Positions 17,079 through 26,223 are shown, counted from the first letter of the stretch. The stretch is DNA of 64,000 bases from Woeseiaceae bacterium (GCA_013043165.1 JABDOQ010000052.1:1-64000), one strand, 5' to 3'. Numbers and translations: made by a program. Notes: generated from the sequence alone by a model not told the origin.

Positions 17079-17156
17079 AATGAACGGGCATTCGCATGCC
17101 GTGAGATCGCCGTATCTGCTAATCTTTCCGGCCCATTCACGATTTCAGGTACGAAA

Positions 17157-17726
17157 ATGGCTGCTGTCGAATCACAGATGCTGGCGCTTGGAACCGAGGC
17201 GCCGGCCTTTACACTGCCGGACCCGGATGGCGTGACTCACTCGCTCGCCGATGACGCTAGCGCCTATCTCGTCATGTTTATCTGCAATCACTGCCCTTTC
17301 GTCAAACATGTACGCGAGGAACTGGCGCGCATTGGTCGGGACTTCACGGCGCGCGGAGTGGCGATCTATGCAATCAATAGCAACGACATTCAGAATCATC
17401 CTGCCGATGGCCCGGAATACATGAAAACAGAAGCACAGACCTGGGGCTATTCGTTTCCCTACCTGTTCGACGAGAGCCAGGAAGTTGCCAAAGCCTATCG
17501 AGCGGCATGCACACCCGATTTCTTTGTGTTCGACGCACACAAGCGGCTCGTCTACCGCGGTCAACTCGACGATAGCCGGCCGTCGAATGGATTACCCGTT
17601 GATGGCCATGACCTGCGCGTAGCGCTAGAGGCTGTTCTCGATTCCAGACCGCCGATCGTCCATCAAAAGCCGAGCATCGGCTGCAATATCAAATGGTCGC
17701 CCGGCAATGAGCCTGACTATTATTGA
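17157..17726 (+). CDS. Thioredoxin-fold protein (AhpC/TSA-like) with CNHC motif
   Basis: The protein has 189 residues and no signal peptide. It has the peroxiredoxin-like opening (LGTEAPAFTLPDPDGVTHSL) and a CxxC-type site Cys43-Asn-His-Cys46 in the phrase FICNHCPFVKHVREEL. The conserved ATPDFFVFD-like segment (ACTPDFFVFDAHKRLVYRGQ) carries the cis-proline. The C-terminal phrase PSIGCNIKWSPGNEPDYY is characteristic of this thioredoxin-like family, which is usually cytoplasmic. It is likely a thiol oxidoreductase or peroxidase; the physiological partner is unknown. It is convergent with a small secreted protein. Confidence 0.82.
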   Translation: MAAVESQMLALGTEAPAFTLPDPDGVTHSLADDASAYLVMFICNHCPFVKHVREELARIGRDFTARGVAIYAINSNDIQNHPADGPEYMKTEAQTWGYSFPYLFDESQEVAKAYRAACTPDFFVFDAHKRLVYRGQLDDSRPSNGLPVDGHDLRVALEAVLDSRPPIVHQKPSIGCNIKWSPGNEPDYY

Positions 17727-17766
17727 AAGTCGTTCGAGGGTGGCGCGATGGCACCGCGCCGGCATG

Positions 17767-18150
17767 TCACTTCGGCGTATAGAGCTCGGCCTCTTCGCGA
17801 GTGAGTTGGTCGATCTTGATGGTCCACCGCGCCAATGATGAGCTGACCCGCAGCTGATACAGTCCGGCCGACTTGAATAATTTGACGCCGTTGCCTTTGC
17901 GCTTGGTGTGCAATACCCGCCCGACATGTCTGCCGGTCTTTGCCTCGACGAGCGTGATTTCGAGCGCGATCATCTGATCGTAATCACCATCGAGTCGCCA
18001 ATCGAGCAACCACGGTGACTCCACGCGGAAGATAGCGGTGGTGGTATTGCCTGTGCCACGAAATTCTTTCACACGATCAGCAGCTACGCTCGACGGCGAT
18101 GTGCCGAGCAACAGCGAAGAAAGAATCACGGCTGGCAAAAATAAGCGCAT
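17767..18150 (-). CDS. Small secreted hypothetical protein
   Basis: The 127-residue reading frame from the ATG at 18150 is preceded by GGAGTCAGC, a better start than the ATG 12 bases upstream. The first 24 residues form a signal peptide (MRLFLPAVILSSLLLGTSPS, cut near VAADR). The mature part looks beta-rich (TTTAIFRVESPWLLDWRLDG, then YQLRVSSSLARWTIKIDQLT) and has a fold reminiscent of small periplasmic beta-sandwich proteins. No family is recognised. Confidence 0.65.
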   Translation of the reverse strand: MRLFLPAVILSSLLLGTSPSSVAADRVKEFRGTGNTTTAIFRVESPWLLDWRLDGDYDQMIALEITLVEAKTGRHVGRVLHTKRKGNGVKLFKSAGLYQLRVSSSLARWTIKIDQLTREEAELYTPK

Positions 18151-18294
18151 TGCTGACTCCATAATTATCCCTGGTCCGTGTAGCGGCGCCGCTGCCAGGA
18201 CTTGACGCCCGTATTGTTCAATTGTATCGCGCGAGCACCACAGGACCCAATGTTTTTACGCCGTACGACAGCGTAAAGATCGTGACCAGCACTG

Positions 18295-18462
18295 CTATAT
18301 GTCAATACGACGTACCAGCGAGTCGAGTTTTAGCGCCGACGCATCAACGTCGAGCAAGACGGGAGAGAGCCCTGCAGCATCCGCAAACTCCTGTTCGCGG
18401 GCCTGACCCGGCGCAACCACGACGGCCATCAGGCCGACGTACATTAGCATCCAAAGCTTCAT
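18295..18462 (-). CDS. Very small predicted secreted protein
   Basis: The frame gives 55 residues from an ATG after AAGAAAAG, or 63 from a GTG upstream. It starts with a strong signal peptide (MKLWMLMYVGLMAVVVAPGQ, cleavage near GQAREQE) and then a short acidic/hydrophobic tail (DAAGLSPVLLDVDASALKLD) that ends at RRIDI. The signal peptide and small size suggest a periplasmic peptide or accessory factor. No homologue is recognised, and it might not be translated. Confidence 0.4.
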   Translation of the reverse strand: MKLWMLMYVGLMAVVVAPGQAREQEFADAAGLSPVLLDVDASALKLDSLVRRIDI

Positions 18463-18612
18463 TACTTTTCTTGCGCGATTGATCACGTGACTCTCTCATC
18501 TGTATCCGGGTTTATGTTGTGAACACAGTCTACGGTTCCGAGCCGACCGATTGGTTGCAGCAATTTTCTATTTCGTAACAAAACGTATCAAAGGGCTTAT
18601 TGCGTAGTACCA

Positions 18613-19359
18613 CTAATACGCTATGCGTTTTCCATCCCATGCAAAAACGCCACCGGTATCTTCCGGGCGCAGCTGATCGATAACACCGATCAGGTATTGT
18701 GCGGAAATTTGCGAAGTGAAAAGTTGCCGCTGCGGTGTTCGCGACGTATAGGGCCGCGACAGTTGCGTATCCACCGTTCCCGGATGCAGGCCCGCGACCA
18801 CCGAGTCAGGCCATTGCCGCGCGTGTTCGATTGAAAGCGTCTTTATGAGCATATTCAAGGCGGCCTTCGATGCCCGATACGAGTACCATCCACCCAGTCG
18901 ATTGTCGCTTATGCTGCCGACACGCGCTGACAAAGACGCGAACACCGTTTTGCTCCCTTTACGAAGTTTGGGCAGGAAATGTTTTGCCACCAAAGCCGGG
19001 CCTGCAGCATTGACGGCGAATAGCCGCGTCAAGCCTTCGATATCGATCTCTCGCATGCTTTTCTCTGGCCGCAAATGTTCGCCCTGCCAGAGAATACCGC
19101 TTGCCACAATAACCAGATCGACTGGCCCGTTACTCGCAGAGATGTCGGCGGCGGCCGCGATTGATTCCTCATTTTCGAGATCGATAAAGGCGGTTTTTAC
19201 GTTCTTCGGGCCTGATGGCGGGACGCGCCGCGAATACGCAGTAAGATTGGCCACCCGAGAGTCGGCGGACAGTAATTGCACGATGGCCTGGCCGATGCCG
19301 CCGCTTGCGCCGACAACAGCGATATTGCTCTGAGATGAGAATGTGGGCAGTAACGACAT
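18613..19359 (-). CDS. SDR-family oxidoreductase (C-factor-like)
   Basis: The protein has 248 residues from the ATG at 19359; a GTG 15 bases upstream is the alternative. The nucleotide-binding motif is NIAVVGASGGIGQAIVQLLS and the catalytic Tyr-x3-Lys is in GGWYSYRASKAALNMLIKTL. The serine lies in KTVFASLSARVGSISDNRLG, and the sequence SARVGSI resembles the C-factor/CsgA-like class of short-chain dehydrogenases. The phrase VVAGLHPGTVDTQLSRPY is also diagnostic. The substrate is unknown. It faces the same direction as the NDUFA9-like gene 130 bases upstream and may be cotranscribed. Confidence 0.85.
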   Translation of the reverse strand: MSLLPTFSSQSNIAVVGASGGIGQAIVQLLSADSRVANLTAYSRRVPPSGPKNVKTAFIDLENEESIAAAADISASNGPVDLVIVASGILWQGEHLRPEKSMREIDIEGLTRLFAVNAAGPALVAKHFLPKLRKGSKTVFASLSARVGSISDNRLGGWYSYRASKAALNMLIKTLSIEHARQWPDSVVAGLHPGTVDTQLSRPYTSRTPQRQLFTSQISAQYLIGVIDQLRPEDTGGVFAWDGKRIAY

Positions 19360-19488
19360 AAGAAGATTCGGCACTTGCTCTTGCCGCCTTTAGGTTTCCT
19401 TTGCTTGGTTGCTGGAGAACGCAGGGTAGCGACACCTCATGGGCTGTTGATTACCAATCTGTATGCGTGTGTATCTGAAGGTTTCCGA

Positions 19489-20409
19489 CTACTTGCAGAG
19501 GTAGCTGAGCGTATCGGTCGTGAATCCACTGAGTTCACGACCGATGAGCTGTTTCAGAACCTCGGGATCGGCGATATTGCCCTCTTCAAGCATGGTCAGC
19601 TGGCCCCGCGTAACCGGGAAAAACGGGAGCCAGTCAAACAGCGTTGCGCCGACTCGCATGATCCATGTGGGCATCGGCAGAATCCACTTGTCTCTACCGG
19701 TCGCCGCCGCAATACGACGAAGCATCTCCTGCCACGACAATACCTCGGGCCCGCCGAGGCAATACGTCTTTCCTATCGTCTCGTCGTTTTCGAGCGCTGC
19801 CACGAAAGCGCTTGCGACATCGGCTATATAGACCGGCGACATGACGACGGCGCCTTTCCTCAGACTCCGGCCCGTGAAAAATGCGACGGCTGGAACCGGT
19901 GGCCGAATCATGTCGTTAAAAAGTTGCGTCGCAAACTCCATCTTGCCTTCGGGGTCACCAAATATGACGGACGGACGCAGCACGGTAACCTCGAGGCCGC
20001 TTTGTAGTGCGTGCTGCTCTGCCCGGTATTTGGTTTCCTGGTACGGCGTACCCGGTTGCTTTACGCCGTTGGCGCTCATGAGCAAGAGCCGTTTTACGCC
20101 CGTGGCGCGAGCTGCCTCGACCGTCCGTACCAGGCCCTGGTATTGCGCCTCCTCAAACGTGATTCCGCGACGCGGAAACTCTCGGAGGATACCGACGTTA
20201 TAAATCACCGCGGAACATTCCTTCATCAGCGAACGCAACGCGTCTTGCATTGCAAGATCCCCCGGTATTACGCGGACCTGTTTCGATTGGCGCGCTTTAT
20301 CCTCACTGCCGGCGCGAACCAGTAGTGACACCTCGTGACCAGCCGCCAGCAAGGCATCGGTGAGATGCCCGCCAACGAACCCGGTACCGCCGACAATTGC
20401 GACTCTCAT
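19489..20409 (-). CDS. NAD-dependent epimerase, complex I NDUFA9-like family
   Basis: This 306-residue protein starts directly with a Rossmann motif (MRVAIVGGTGFVGGHLTDAL). The atypical SDR lineage is shown by the phrases LLMSANGVKQPGTPYQETKY (Tyr-x3-Lys), EVTVLRPSVIFGDPEGKMEF and SPVYIADVASAFVAALEND. This is the NDUFA9/YwnB-like class, which binds NAD(P)H and, in bacteria, is often near ubiquinone or photolyase genes. The precise reaction is unknown. It is divergent from the photolyase, with 113 bases between the two starts. Confidence 0.8.
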   Translation of the reverse strand: MRVAIVGGTGFVGGHLTDALLAAGHEVSLLVRAGSEDKARQSKQVRVIPGDLAMQDALRSLMKECSAVIYNVGILREFPRRGITFEEAQYQGLVRTVEAARATGVKRLLLMSANGVKQPGTPYQETKYRAEQHALQSGLEVTVLRPSVIFGDPEGKMEFATQLFNDMIRPPVPAVAFFTGRSLRKGAVVMSPVYIADVASAFVAALENDETIGKTYCLGGPEVLSWQEMLRRIAAATGRDKWILPMPTWIMRVGATLFDWLPFFPVTRGQLTMLEEGNIADPEVLKQLIGRELSGFTTDTLSYLCK

Positions 20410-20434
20410 GTTCCGTGGCTCTCCGTATACTGGG

Positions 20435-20447
20435 ATTTGTTACAAAT
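20435..20447. promoter_or_regulatory. 13-bp palindrome in the photolyase/NDUFA9-like divergent region
   Basis: ATTTGT and ACAAAT flank a central T in ATTTGTTACAAAT. It lies 26 bases upstream of the epimerase ATG and 75 upstream of the photolyase start, so a regulator here could act on both genes. No binding protein is known. Confidence 0.35.
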
Positions 20448-20522
20448 GCATACGTTTCTTATCCACCGCTAATCATATACTGCCTGTCCAGCCTCGACTT
20501 GCTCGCACCCGGAAAAAATATA

Positions 20523-21965
20523 ATGGCAGAGTCAGCACCCGTAATTGTCTGGTTTAGACAGGACCTTCGCCTGACGGATAATCCGGCGCTGGATGCGGCC
20601 GTTCGACAGGGCGCACCCGTGCTGCCGATCTACATCCTCGATGATGAAAATGCGGCCGAGTGGAAGATGGGCGCCGCAAGTCGCTGGTGGTTGCACCACA
20701 GTCTCGAGCAACTCAACGCGTCATTGCGAGACAGCCTGCGGTTCTTTCGTGGCGATGCAACCACGATACTGCCTGAACTCGTCGATAAGGTTCAGGCGCA
20801 AGGCGTGTACTGGAATCGCCGCTACGAACCGTGGCGCATTGCTCGCGATACCCGTATCAAGGAGATGCTGCAGCGGGACTCTGTTCCGGTCAAAAGTTAT
20901 AACGGCTCGCTGCTCTTCGAACCGCCGAATACGACGAAGGCCGACGGCACGCCTTACCGGGTCTTTACGCCATTTTATCGCAAAGGTTGTTTGCAGAACG
21001 GCATCCCGCCGCGCAAGCCGCTGCCTGCGCCGAACGATGTCGCGTTATGCACCGTCGACGCCGGGCTCTCTCTTGACGAACTTGAGCTCATGCCGGAGAT
21101 CAACTGGTACAAGCACATGTCGGCCACCTGGTCGCCCGGCGAAGACGGTGCCGCAAGACGACTGCAGCAATTTCTTCAGTCTGGAATCAATCATTACGAC
21201 GAGGGTCGCAACCGGCCGGATCAGAACTATGTATCGCGACTGTCTCCACACTTGCACTTTGGTGAATTGTCGCCCAACCAGCCATGGTTCGCGGTGTACG
21301 ACGCCATGGCCGGCGAGGAATTGACACCCGATGCAGACCGCTTCCTGAGCGAGTTGGGTTGGCGCGAGTTTTCCAACAATCTTTTGTATAACGAGCCAAC
21401 ACTTCCCGCCAAAAACCTGCAGCGCAAATTTGATCGATTTCCCTGGATCCAGGACGAAGAGTCGTTGCGGCGCTGGCAGCACGGTCAAACCGGTTACCCG
21501 ATTGTAGACGCCGGTATGCGAGAGTTGTGGCGCACCGGCTATATGCACAATCGGGTACGCATGATCGTTGGATCGTTTCTCGTAAAGAACCTGTTGCAAC
21601 ACTGGCACCACGGCGCGCGATGGTTCTGGGACACGCTTGTCGATGCCGATCTCGCCAACAACAGCGCGAGCTGGCAGTGGATCGCGGGCTGTGGAGCCGA
21701 TGCGGCGCCCTACTTCAGAATCTTCAACCCGGTGACGCAAGGAAAGAAATTCGATCCGGATGGCCATTATGTGCGTCTTTATGTGCCGGAGCTCGCCGCT
21801 ATGCCCGACAAGTTCATTCACAACCCATGGGAGGCACCGGCCGAAGTACTAAGCGAATCAGGCGTGTTGCTCGGCGACGACTATCCCGAACCGGTCGTCG
21901 ACCTCAAGTCTTCACGTGAGCGAGCATTAGCCGCGTTCAAGTCACTGAGCCCTTCCTCATCGTGA
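20523..21965 (+). CDS. phrB: Deoxyribodipyrimidine photolyase
   Basis: From the ATG at 20523 the protein has 480 residues, a normal length for a class I photolyase. The N-terminal antenna-binding domain opens with VIVWFRQDLRLTDNPALDAA. The C-terminal FAD domain includes LSPHLHFGELSPNQ, GWREFSNNLLYNEP, GYPIVDAGMRELWRTGYMHN and NNSASWQWIAGCGADAAPYF. It repairs UV-induced cyclobutane pyrimidine dimers with blue light. Repair of 6-4 products is not excluded. The ORF extends 126 bases upstream, but that part lacks protein features and is discarded. The 3' end overlaps the convergent LysR gene by 29 bases. Confidence 0.93.
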   Translation: MAESAPVIVWFRQDLRLTDNPALDAAVRQGAPVLPIYILDDENAAEWKMGAASRWWLHHSLEQLNASLRDSLRFFRGDATTILPELVDKVQAQGVYWNRRYEPWRIARDTRIKEMLQRDSVPVKSYNGSLLFEPPNTTKADGTPYRVFTPFYRKGCLQNGIPPRKPLPAPNDVALCTVDAGLSLDELELMPEINWYKHMSATWSPGEDGAARRLQQFLQSGINHYDEGRNRPDQNYVSRLSPHLHFGELSPNQPWFAVYDAMAGEELTPDADRFLSELGWREFSNNLLYNEPTLPAKNLQRKFDRFPWIQDEESLRRWQHGQTGYPIVDAGMRELWRTGYMHNRVRMIVGSFLVKNLLQHWHHGARWFWDTLVDADLANNSASWQWIAGCGADAAPYFRIFNPVTQGKKFDPDGHYVRLYVPELAAMPDKFIHNPWEAPAEVLSESGVLLGDDYPEPVVDLKSSRERALAAFKSLSPSSS

Positions 21966-22881
21966 TCGCCTCGCACTCTCGATCCCACTGAGGCGTTCCT
22001 GAAAATCGTTCCACCAGGAAATCGATGAACGCGCGTACGCGGTACGAGAGGTGTCGTGTCGGCGGGTAAATCGCGTAGGCGGGCGATATCGGCCAGGTAT
22101 GGTCGGTCAATATCGGCACGAGATTTCCACGCCGGATCGACTCTGCCGCGATGAACGTTGGCTGCATGACGATGCCCATGCCGTGCGCTGCCGCGTTCGC
22201 CAGAAAGTCGCCGCTGCTCGCAGACATGACGGAGTCAATGTCGATAGCGCGCTTGTTGCCCTCGTCATCGACGTAAGCCCATTTGTTCGGGTCCGTGAGG
22301 TTGGAGTAGACCAGGCATCGATGATCGCTCAAGTCAGCAGGCGTTTGCGGTTCACCGTGGACCTTTAGGTAATGCGGCGACGCACAAATGACCGTATGCA
22401 CGTCGAACAACCGCCGCGCGATGTGCGACGAGTCTTGCAGCCGGCCGATACGCAACGCGACGTCGATGCCCTCCTCGATGAGATCGATACGCCGGTCATT
22501 GAGATTCAGATCAAATTCCACTTTTGGATGCAGCTTGCTGAATGCAGCGATGGGCTTACACATATGGCGCACGCCGAATGACAGCGGTAAAGCCACCCGC
22601 AGTGTGCCGCGCAGCTCGCCGTGCTCCTGCTGGACCGCGGCTTCGGCTTCATTCAGGTCTGCGAGAATCCTGGCGCTGTGCTCGTAAAAACTGCTGCCCG
22701 TCTCGGTGAGGTTGAGAACCCGGGTGGTGCGGCGCAAGAGCTGGACCCCGAGCCGCTCCTCCAGCGCCGATACACGCCGGCTGACCGCCGATTTTGCCGA
22801 TTTGAGCCGATCGGCTGCCGCGGTGAAGCTACCGGCCTCCACCACGGCGACAAATGCCTGTAAATCCTCGAATTTATCCAT
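21937..22881 (-). CDS. LysR-family transcriptional regulator
   Basis: This 314-residue regulator has the N-terminal winged HTH (MDKFEDLQAFVAVVEAGSFT, then SAVSRRVSALEERLGVQLLR). A substrate-binding domain from about residue 90 contains FDLNLNDRRIDLIEEGIDVA and the SHIARRLFDVHTVICASPHY region typical of the CrgA/YhcS-like subgroup. It is divergent from azoR and pirin genes, which are often induced by quinones or electrophiles, so it probably controls them. The operator-like inverted repeat begins at the base next to its start codon. Confidence 0.9.
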   Translation of the reverse strand: MDKFEDLQAFVAVVEAGSFTAAADRLKSAKSAVSRRVSALEERLGVQLLRRTTRVLNLTETGSSFYEHSARILADLNEAEAAVQQEHGELRGTLRVALPLSFGVRHMCKPIAAFSKLHPKVEFDLNLNDRRIDLIEEGIDVALRIGRLQDSSHIARRLFDVHTVICASPHYLKVHGEPQTPADLSDHRCLVYSNLTDPNKWAYVDDEGNKRAIDIDSVMSASSGDFLANAAAHGMGIVMQPTFIAAESIRRGNLVPILTDHTWPISPAYAIYPPTRHLSYRVRAFIDFLVERFSGTPQWDRECEAITMRKGSVT

Positions 22882-22904
22882 ATTGTTGCGTATTTCGAAA
22901 CAAT
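22882..22904. promoter_or_regulatory. LysR-type operator candidate
   Basis: ATTGTT (22882-22887) and AACAAT (22899-22904) are perfect inverted half-sites 11 bases apart, which fits the T-N11-A rule for LysR regulators. The left half abuts the LysR ATG, and azoR starts about 90 bases to the right. This placement suggests autorepression together with activation or repression of azoR. Confidence 0.65.
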
Positions 22905-22993
22905 CTTGTCTTGAGACTAGCCTTTATCTCGATAATGTCAACAGCGAAACTGCCGACATGCCATCAAATCGGACACCAGCAGGAGCAAGATCT

Positions 22994-23614
22994 ATGAAAT
23001 CCCAGCAAACTCATGTTCTCGAGGTCAACGCCAGCGGACGCATCGACAACTCGGCCAGCCGCGCACTCACGCGCGACCTGATCGCCGCACTGGACGATCG
23101 CTATGGCAATGTGCAGACGGTTCGCCGCGACCTCGCGCATGGCGTTCCGTTTGTGGACGCTGAGTGGATCGAAGCCAACTTTACGCCGGACGACGCCCGC
23201 ACGGAAACGCACAGAAAGGCGCTCGCGTTGTCCGATTCCCTGGTTGCCGAACTCCGGAACGCCGATGTACTCATCATCGGAACGCCCGTCTACAACTTCT
23301 CGATCCCGGCTGCGCTAAAAGCATGGATCGATATGATTGCGCGTGCGCGCATGACGTTTCGCTACACGGAAAACGGCCCCAAAGGCCTGCTCGAGGGCAA
23401 GAAGGCGTATCTTATTGTGGCGACCGGCGGCGTTCCCGTGGGAAGCGACATGGATTTCGCAACGCCGTATCTGAAACATGCGCTTGCGTTCGTCGGCATT
23501 ACCGATGTCGAAATCATCGCCGCCGACAGACTCAACAGCCAGGCTGAAGAGTCCATGGACGCCGCGCGCGCGCAAATCGCAGAACTAGTTCATCTTGCGC
23601 CTCAGGCGGCGTAA
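22994..23614 (+). CDS. azoR: FMN-dependent NADH-azoreductase
   Basis: From the ATG after CAGGAGCAAG the protein has 206 residues. It is a flavodoxin-fold NAD(P)H dehydrogenase. The opening HVLEVNASGRIDNSASRALT binds the FMN phosphate, and PVYNFSIPAALKAWIDMIAR and KKAYLIVATGGVPVGSDMDF are family phrases. AzoR enzymes reduce azo bonds and quinones by two electrons and protect against electrophilic stress. The long open frame upstream to 22706 is chance. The pirin gene follows 20 bases later with its own strong ribosome-binding site, and the LysR gene is divergent. Confidence 0.9.
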   Translation: MKSQQTHVLEVNASGRIDNSASRALTRDLIAALDDRYGNVQTVRRDLAHGVPFVDAEWIEANFTPDDARTETHRKALALSDSLVAELRNADVLIIGTPVYNFSIPAALKAWIDMIARARMTFRYTENGPKGLLEGKKAYLIVATGGVPVGSDMDFATPYLKHALAFVGITDVEIIAADRLNSQAEESMDAARAQIAELVHLAPQAA

Positions 23615-23634
23615 GTCGAAGGAGGTAGTGAATC

Positions 23635-24333
23635 ATGCTCGATATTATCCGATCCGACAGCAGGGGCAGCGCAGACCATGGCTGGCTGCGCGCCAAGCAC
23701 ACATTCTCGTTCGCCGAGTACCAGAACCCCGAGCGCGTTAATTTCGGCAATGTTCGCGTGATCAATGAAGACCGCATTGCGCCGGGCAAAGGTTTCGGGA
23801 CTCATCCGCATCGTGATATGGAAATCGTTACCTACATCATCGATGGCGCCATCGAGCACAAGGACAGCATGGGCAACGGCACTGTAATTACAGCCGGGGA
23901 AGTACAACGGATGACGGCGGGCACCGGCGTGCAGCACAGCGAGTTCAATCACTCGCAAGACGATGAGCTGCACTTGCTGCAAATCTGGATCTACCCGGAG
24001 AAGAACGGCCTCGAGCCCGGCTATGAGCAGACGCACTTTCCGCGCGCAGAAAAACTCAATCGCCTGCGCCTGGTGGGATCACGCGACGGCCGGGAGGGCT
24101 CGGTGACCATCCACCAGGACGTTGACCTGTATGCGAGCGTTCTCGAGAAGGGCAAAGAACTGTCCCTCGACGTGCGCAGCGGTCGCAAAGTACTCATTCA
24201 GGTCGTCAGCGGCGACATCGATATCAACGGTCAACAATTGTTCGCGGGCGATGGCGCGCAACTTGAAGACGAGCGCACGCTGCGGATCAGCGCCTCTACC
24301 GAGGCCGAGTTCCTCTTGTTCGATATGGGCTGA
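23635..24333 (+). CDS. Pirin-family protein (YhaK-like)
   Basis: This 232-residue bicupin starts after GGAGG. The pirin motif is clear: SFAEYQNPERVNFGNVRVIN, then GFGTHPHRDMEIVTYIIDGA with the metal-binding His-x-His and Glu, and TAGTGVQHSEFNHSQDDELH with further metal-site histidine. The C-terminal cupin holds LEKGKELSLDVRSGRKVLIQ. E. coli YhaK and pirin have quercetinase or redox-sensor activity. Together with azoR and LysR it forms a compact quinone/electrophile module. Confidence 0.9.
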   Translation: MLDIIRSDSRGSADHGWLRAKHTFSFAEYQNPERVNFGNVRVINEDRIAPGKGFGTHPHRDMEIVTYIIDGAIEHKDSMGNGTVITAGEVQRMTAGTGVQHSEFNHSQDDELHLLQIWIYPEKNGLEPGYEQTHFPRAEKLNRLRLVGSRDGREGSVTIHQDVDLYASVLEKGKELSLDVRSGRKVLIQVVSGDIDINGQQLFAGDGAQLEDERTLRISASTEAEFLLFDMG

Positions 24334-24354
24334 CGGCAAGGTTAGACTGTGGGG

Positions 24355-26220
24355 ATGCGCCTTATTGCCCTGGTCTCGAACATGTTGCTGGTCGCCGCAT
24401 GCGGCGGTGGTAGCGGCAGCGCACCAGCCGTGCCGATGCTTCCCTTGTCCGACACAACCGCGATCGCCGCGGTCCAGGGGGACGGCGCGACGAGCCCGCT
24501 CGCGGGACAGGCGGTGTCGATCTCCGGCATTGTCACTGGCGATTTTCAAGACAATGATGATGACGACACCCGCAATCTCGGCGGTTTCTATGTTCAGTCC
24601 GAGGCCCCCGATGCAGACCCGATGACGTCTGACGGCGTCTTCGTTTATGACGGCAACAACCCCGCCGTTGACGTCAGTGTCGGCGAGCAGGTCAGCGTGC
24701 AGGGCACCGTGAACGAATACTTCGGCGAAACCCAGATTTCGCAACCGACGGTGAAGATCACCGGCTCAGGCTCAATCCAGGCGACGGAGATAAGCCTGCC
24801 GGCGAGCGGCACAACGACAAACGATGACGGTGACCTGATCGCCGACCTTGAACGTTACGAAGGGATGCTGCTTCGATTTCCACAGACACTTTCCGTCACC
24901 AACCTGCGAAACCTTGAGCGATTCGGCTCGGTCGGCTTATCGCAAGGTGGACGCCTCTATCAATTTACCAATGCCAATGCGCCGGATCCGGCCGCGTACT
25001 CGGCGCACAAAGCCTCCAACGCTCGCAGGACCATCGAACTCGACGACGGCCTGCGATCATCAAACCCGGCCACGATTCGATATCTCAATGCGGGCACCGC
25101 GTCCGGATACACGATTCGTACTGGCGACACCATTGCCGGCGTCAGCGGAAACCTGCGCTACTCGAGGGGCAGTGGCGGAAACGGCGATGAGGCATGGCGG
25201 TTAATGCCCACAGCAGGCCCGCAATTCGACTCGATGAACCCGCGCCCCGGTCGCCCGTCCGTCGGCGGCAGCGTCCGTGTCGCGAGTTTTAACGTCCTTA
25301 ATTTCTTCTCGACTATCGATGCAGGCCAAAGCGTTTGCGGTCCGCAGGGTACCGACAACTGTCGAGGTGCGGACAGCGCGGAAGAGCTCGACAGGCAACT
25401 CGCGAAGACGGTGTCGGCCCTGGCACTGCTGAACGCCGATGTCGTCGGGCTCATGGAGCTGGAAAATAACAGCAATGCTTCTTTGCAAAGACTCATCGAT
25501 GCGCTGAACACGAAAATCGGGGCCAACGATTTTGCGTTTGTCGATACGGGCACGATTCATGACGACGCGATAAAGACAGGCTTTATTTACAAATCATCGA
25601 CGATCGCACTGAGGGGCCGGTTCGCATTACTGGATCGCAGTGTGGATTCACGATTCAATGACTCAAGAAACCGTCCGGCGCTCGCACAGACATTCGAGGT
25701 GATCAGCACAGGCGCCGCACTAACCGTCGTTGTCAATCACCTGAAGTCCAAGGGTTCTCCCTGCGACGCCGACGGCGATGCCAACCTCGACGATGGACAA
25801 GGTAATTGCAACCAGACGCGAACCAGCGCCGCGACAGCGATTGCGGACTGGCTTGCGACGGACCCCACGGACAGCAGCGACCCCGACTACCTGATCATTG
25901 GCGACCTCAACGCCTACACACGCGAAGACCCGCTAACGGCATTTCACACTGCGGGGCTCAGCAAGCTGCTCGGCGCCGACACCCACCCGTACTCATTCGT
26001 TTACGATGCGCAGGCAGGTGCGCTCGATCACGCCATTGCCTCAGCCGACCTCGTGCCGCAGGTCGTTGACACGATTGACTGGCACATCAATGCCGATGAG
26101 CCCGCTCTGCTCGACTATAACCTTGAGAACGATCGCAACCCGGCGTTGTTCGACCCGGACTCGCCGTATCGGTCGTCCGATCATGACCCTGTCGTTATCG
26201 GCCTCGAACTGACGAATTGA
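24355..26220 (+). CDS. ExeM/NucH-type extracellular endonuclease lipoprotein
   Basis: From the ATG the protein has 621 residues; an in-frame GTG six bases upstream is the alternative. The signal ends in LLVAACGGG, a lipobox. An N-terminal OB-fold-like domain contains QAVSISGIVTGDFQDNDDDD and NLGGFYVQS. The catalytic endonuclease/exonuclease/phosphatase domain begins near residue 300 (VRVASFNVLNFFST). It includes DVVGLMELENN, VVVNHLKSKGSPC, DYLIIGDLNAYTREDPL and the final SSDHDPVVIGLEL. These residues form the metal and phosphate site. The family degrades extracellular DNA for phosphate or nitrogen scavenging. Confidence 0.9.
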   Translation: MRLIALVSNMLLVAACGGGSGSAPAVPMLPLSDTTAIAAVQGDGATSPLAGQAVSISGIVTGDFQDNDDDDTRNLGGFYVQSEAPDADPMTSDGVFVYDGNNPAVDVSVGEQVSVQGTVNEYFGETQISQPTVKITGSGSIQATEISLPASGTTTNDDGDLIADLERYEGMLLRFPQTLSVTNLRNLERFGSVGLSQGGRLYQFTNANAPDPAAYSAHKASNARRTIELDDGLRSSNPATIRYLNAGTASGYTIRTGDTIAGVSGNLRYSRGSGGNGDEAWRLMPTAGPQFDSMNPRPGRPSVGGSVRVASFNVLNFFSTIDAGQSVCGPQGTDNCRGADSAEELDRQLAKTVSALALLNADVVGLMELENNSNASLQRLIDALNTKIGANDFAFVDTGTIHDDAIKTGFIYKSSTIALRGRFALLDRSVDSRFNDSRNRPALAQTFEVISTGAALTVVVNHLKSKGSPCDADGDANLDDGQGNCNQTRTSAATAIADWLATDPTDSSDPDYLIIGDLNAYTREDPLTAFHTAGLSKLLGADTHPYSFVYDAQAGALDHAIASADLVPQVVDTIDWHINADEPALLDYNLENDRNPALFDPDSPYRSSDHDPVVIGLELTN

Positions 26221-26223
26221 CGT

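Noticed and set aside
19375-20007. Plus-strand frame over the NDUFA9-like gene
   Set aside because: Overlaps a clear Rossmann-fold gene on the other strand and has Arg/His-rich composition typical of a shadow frame.
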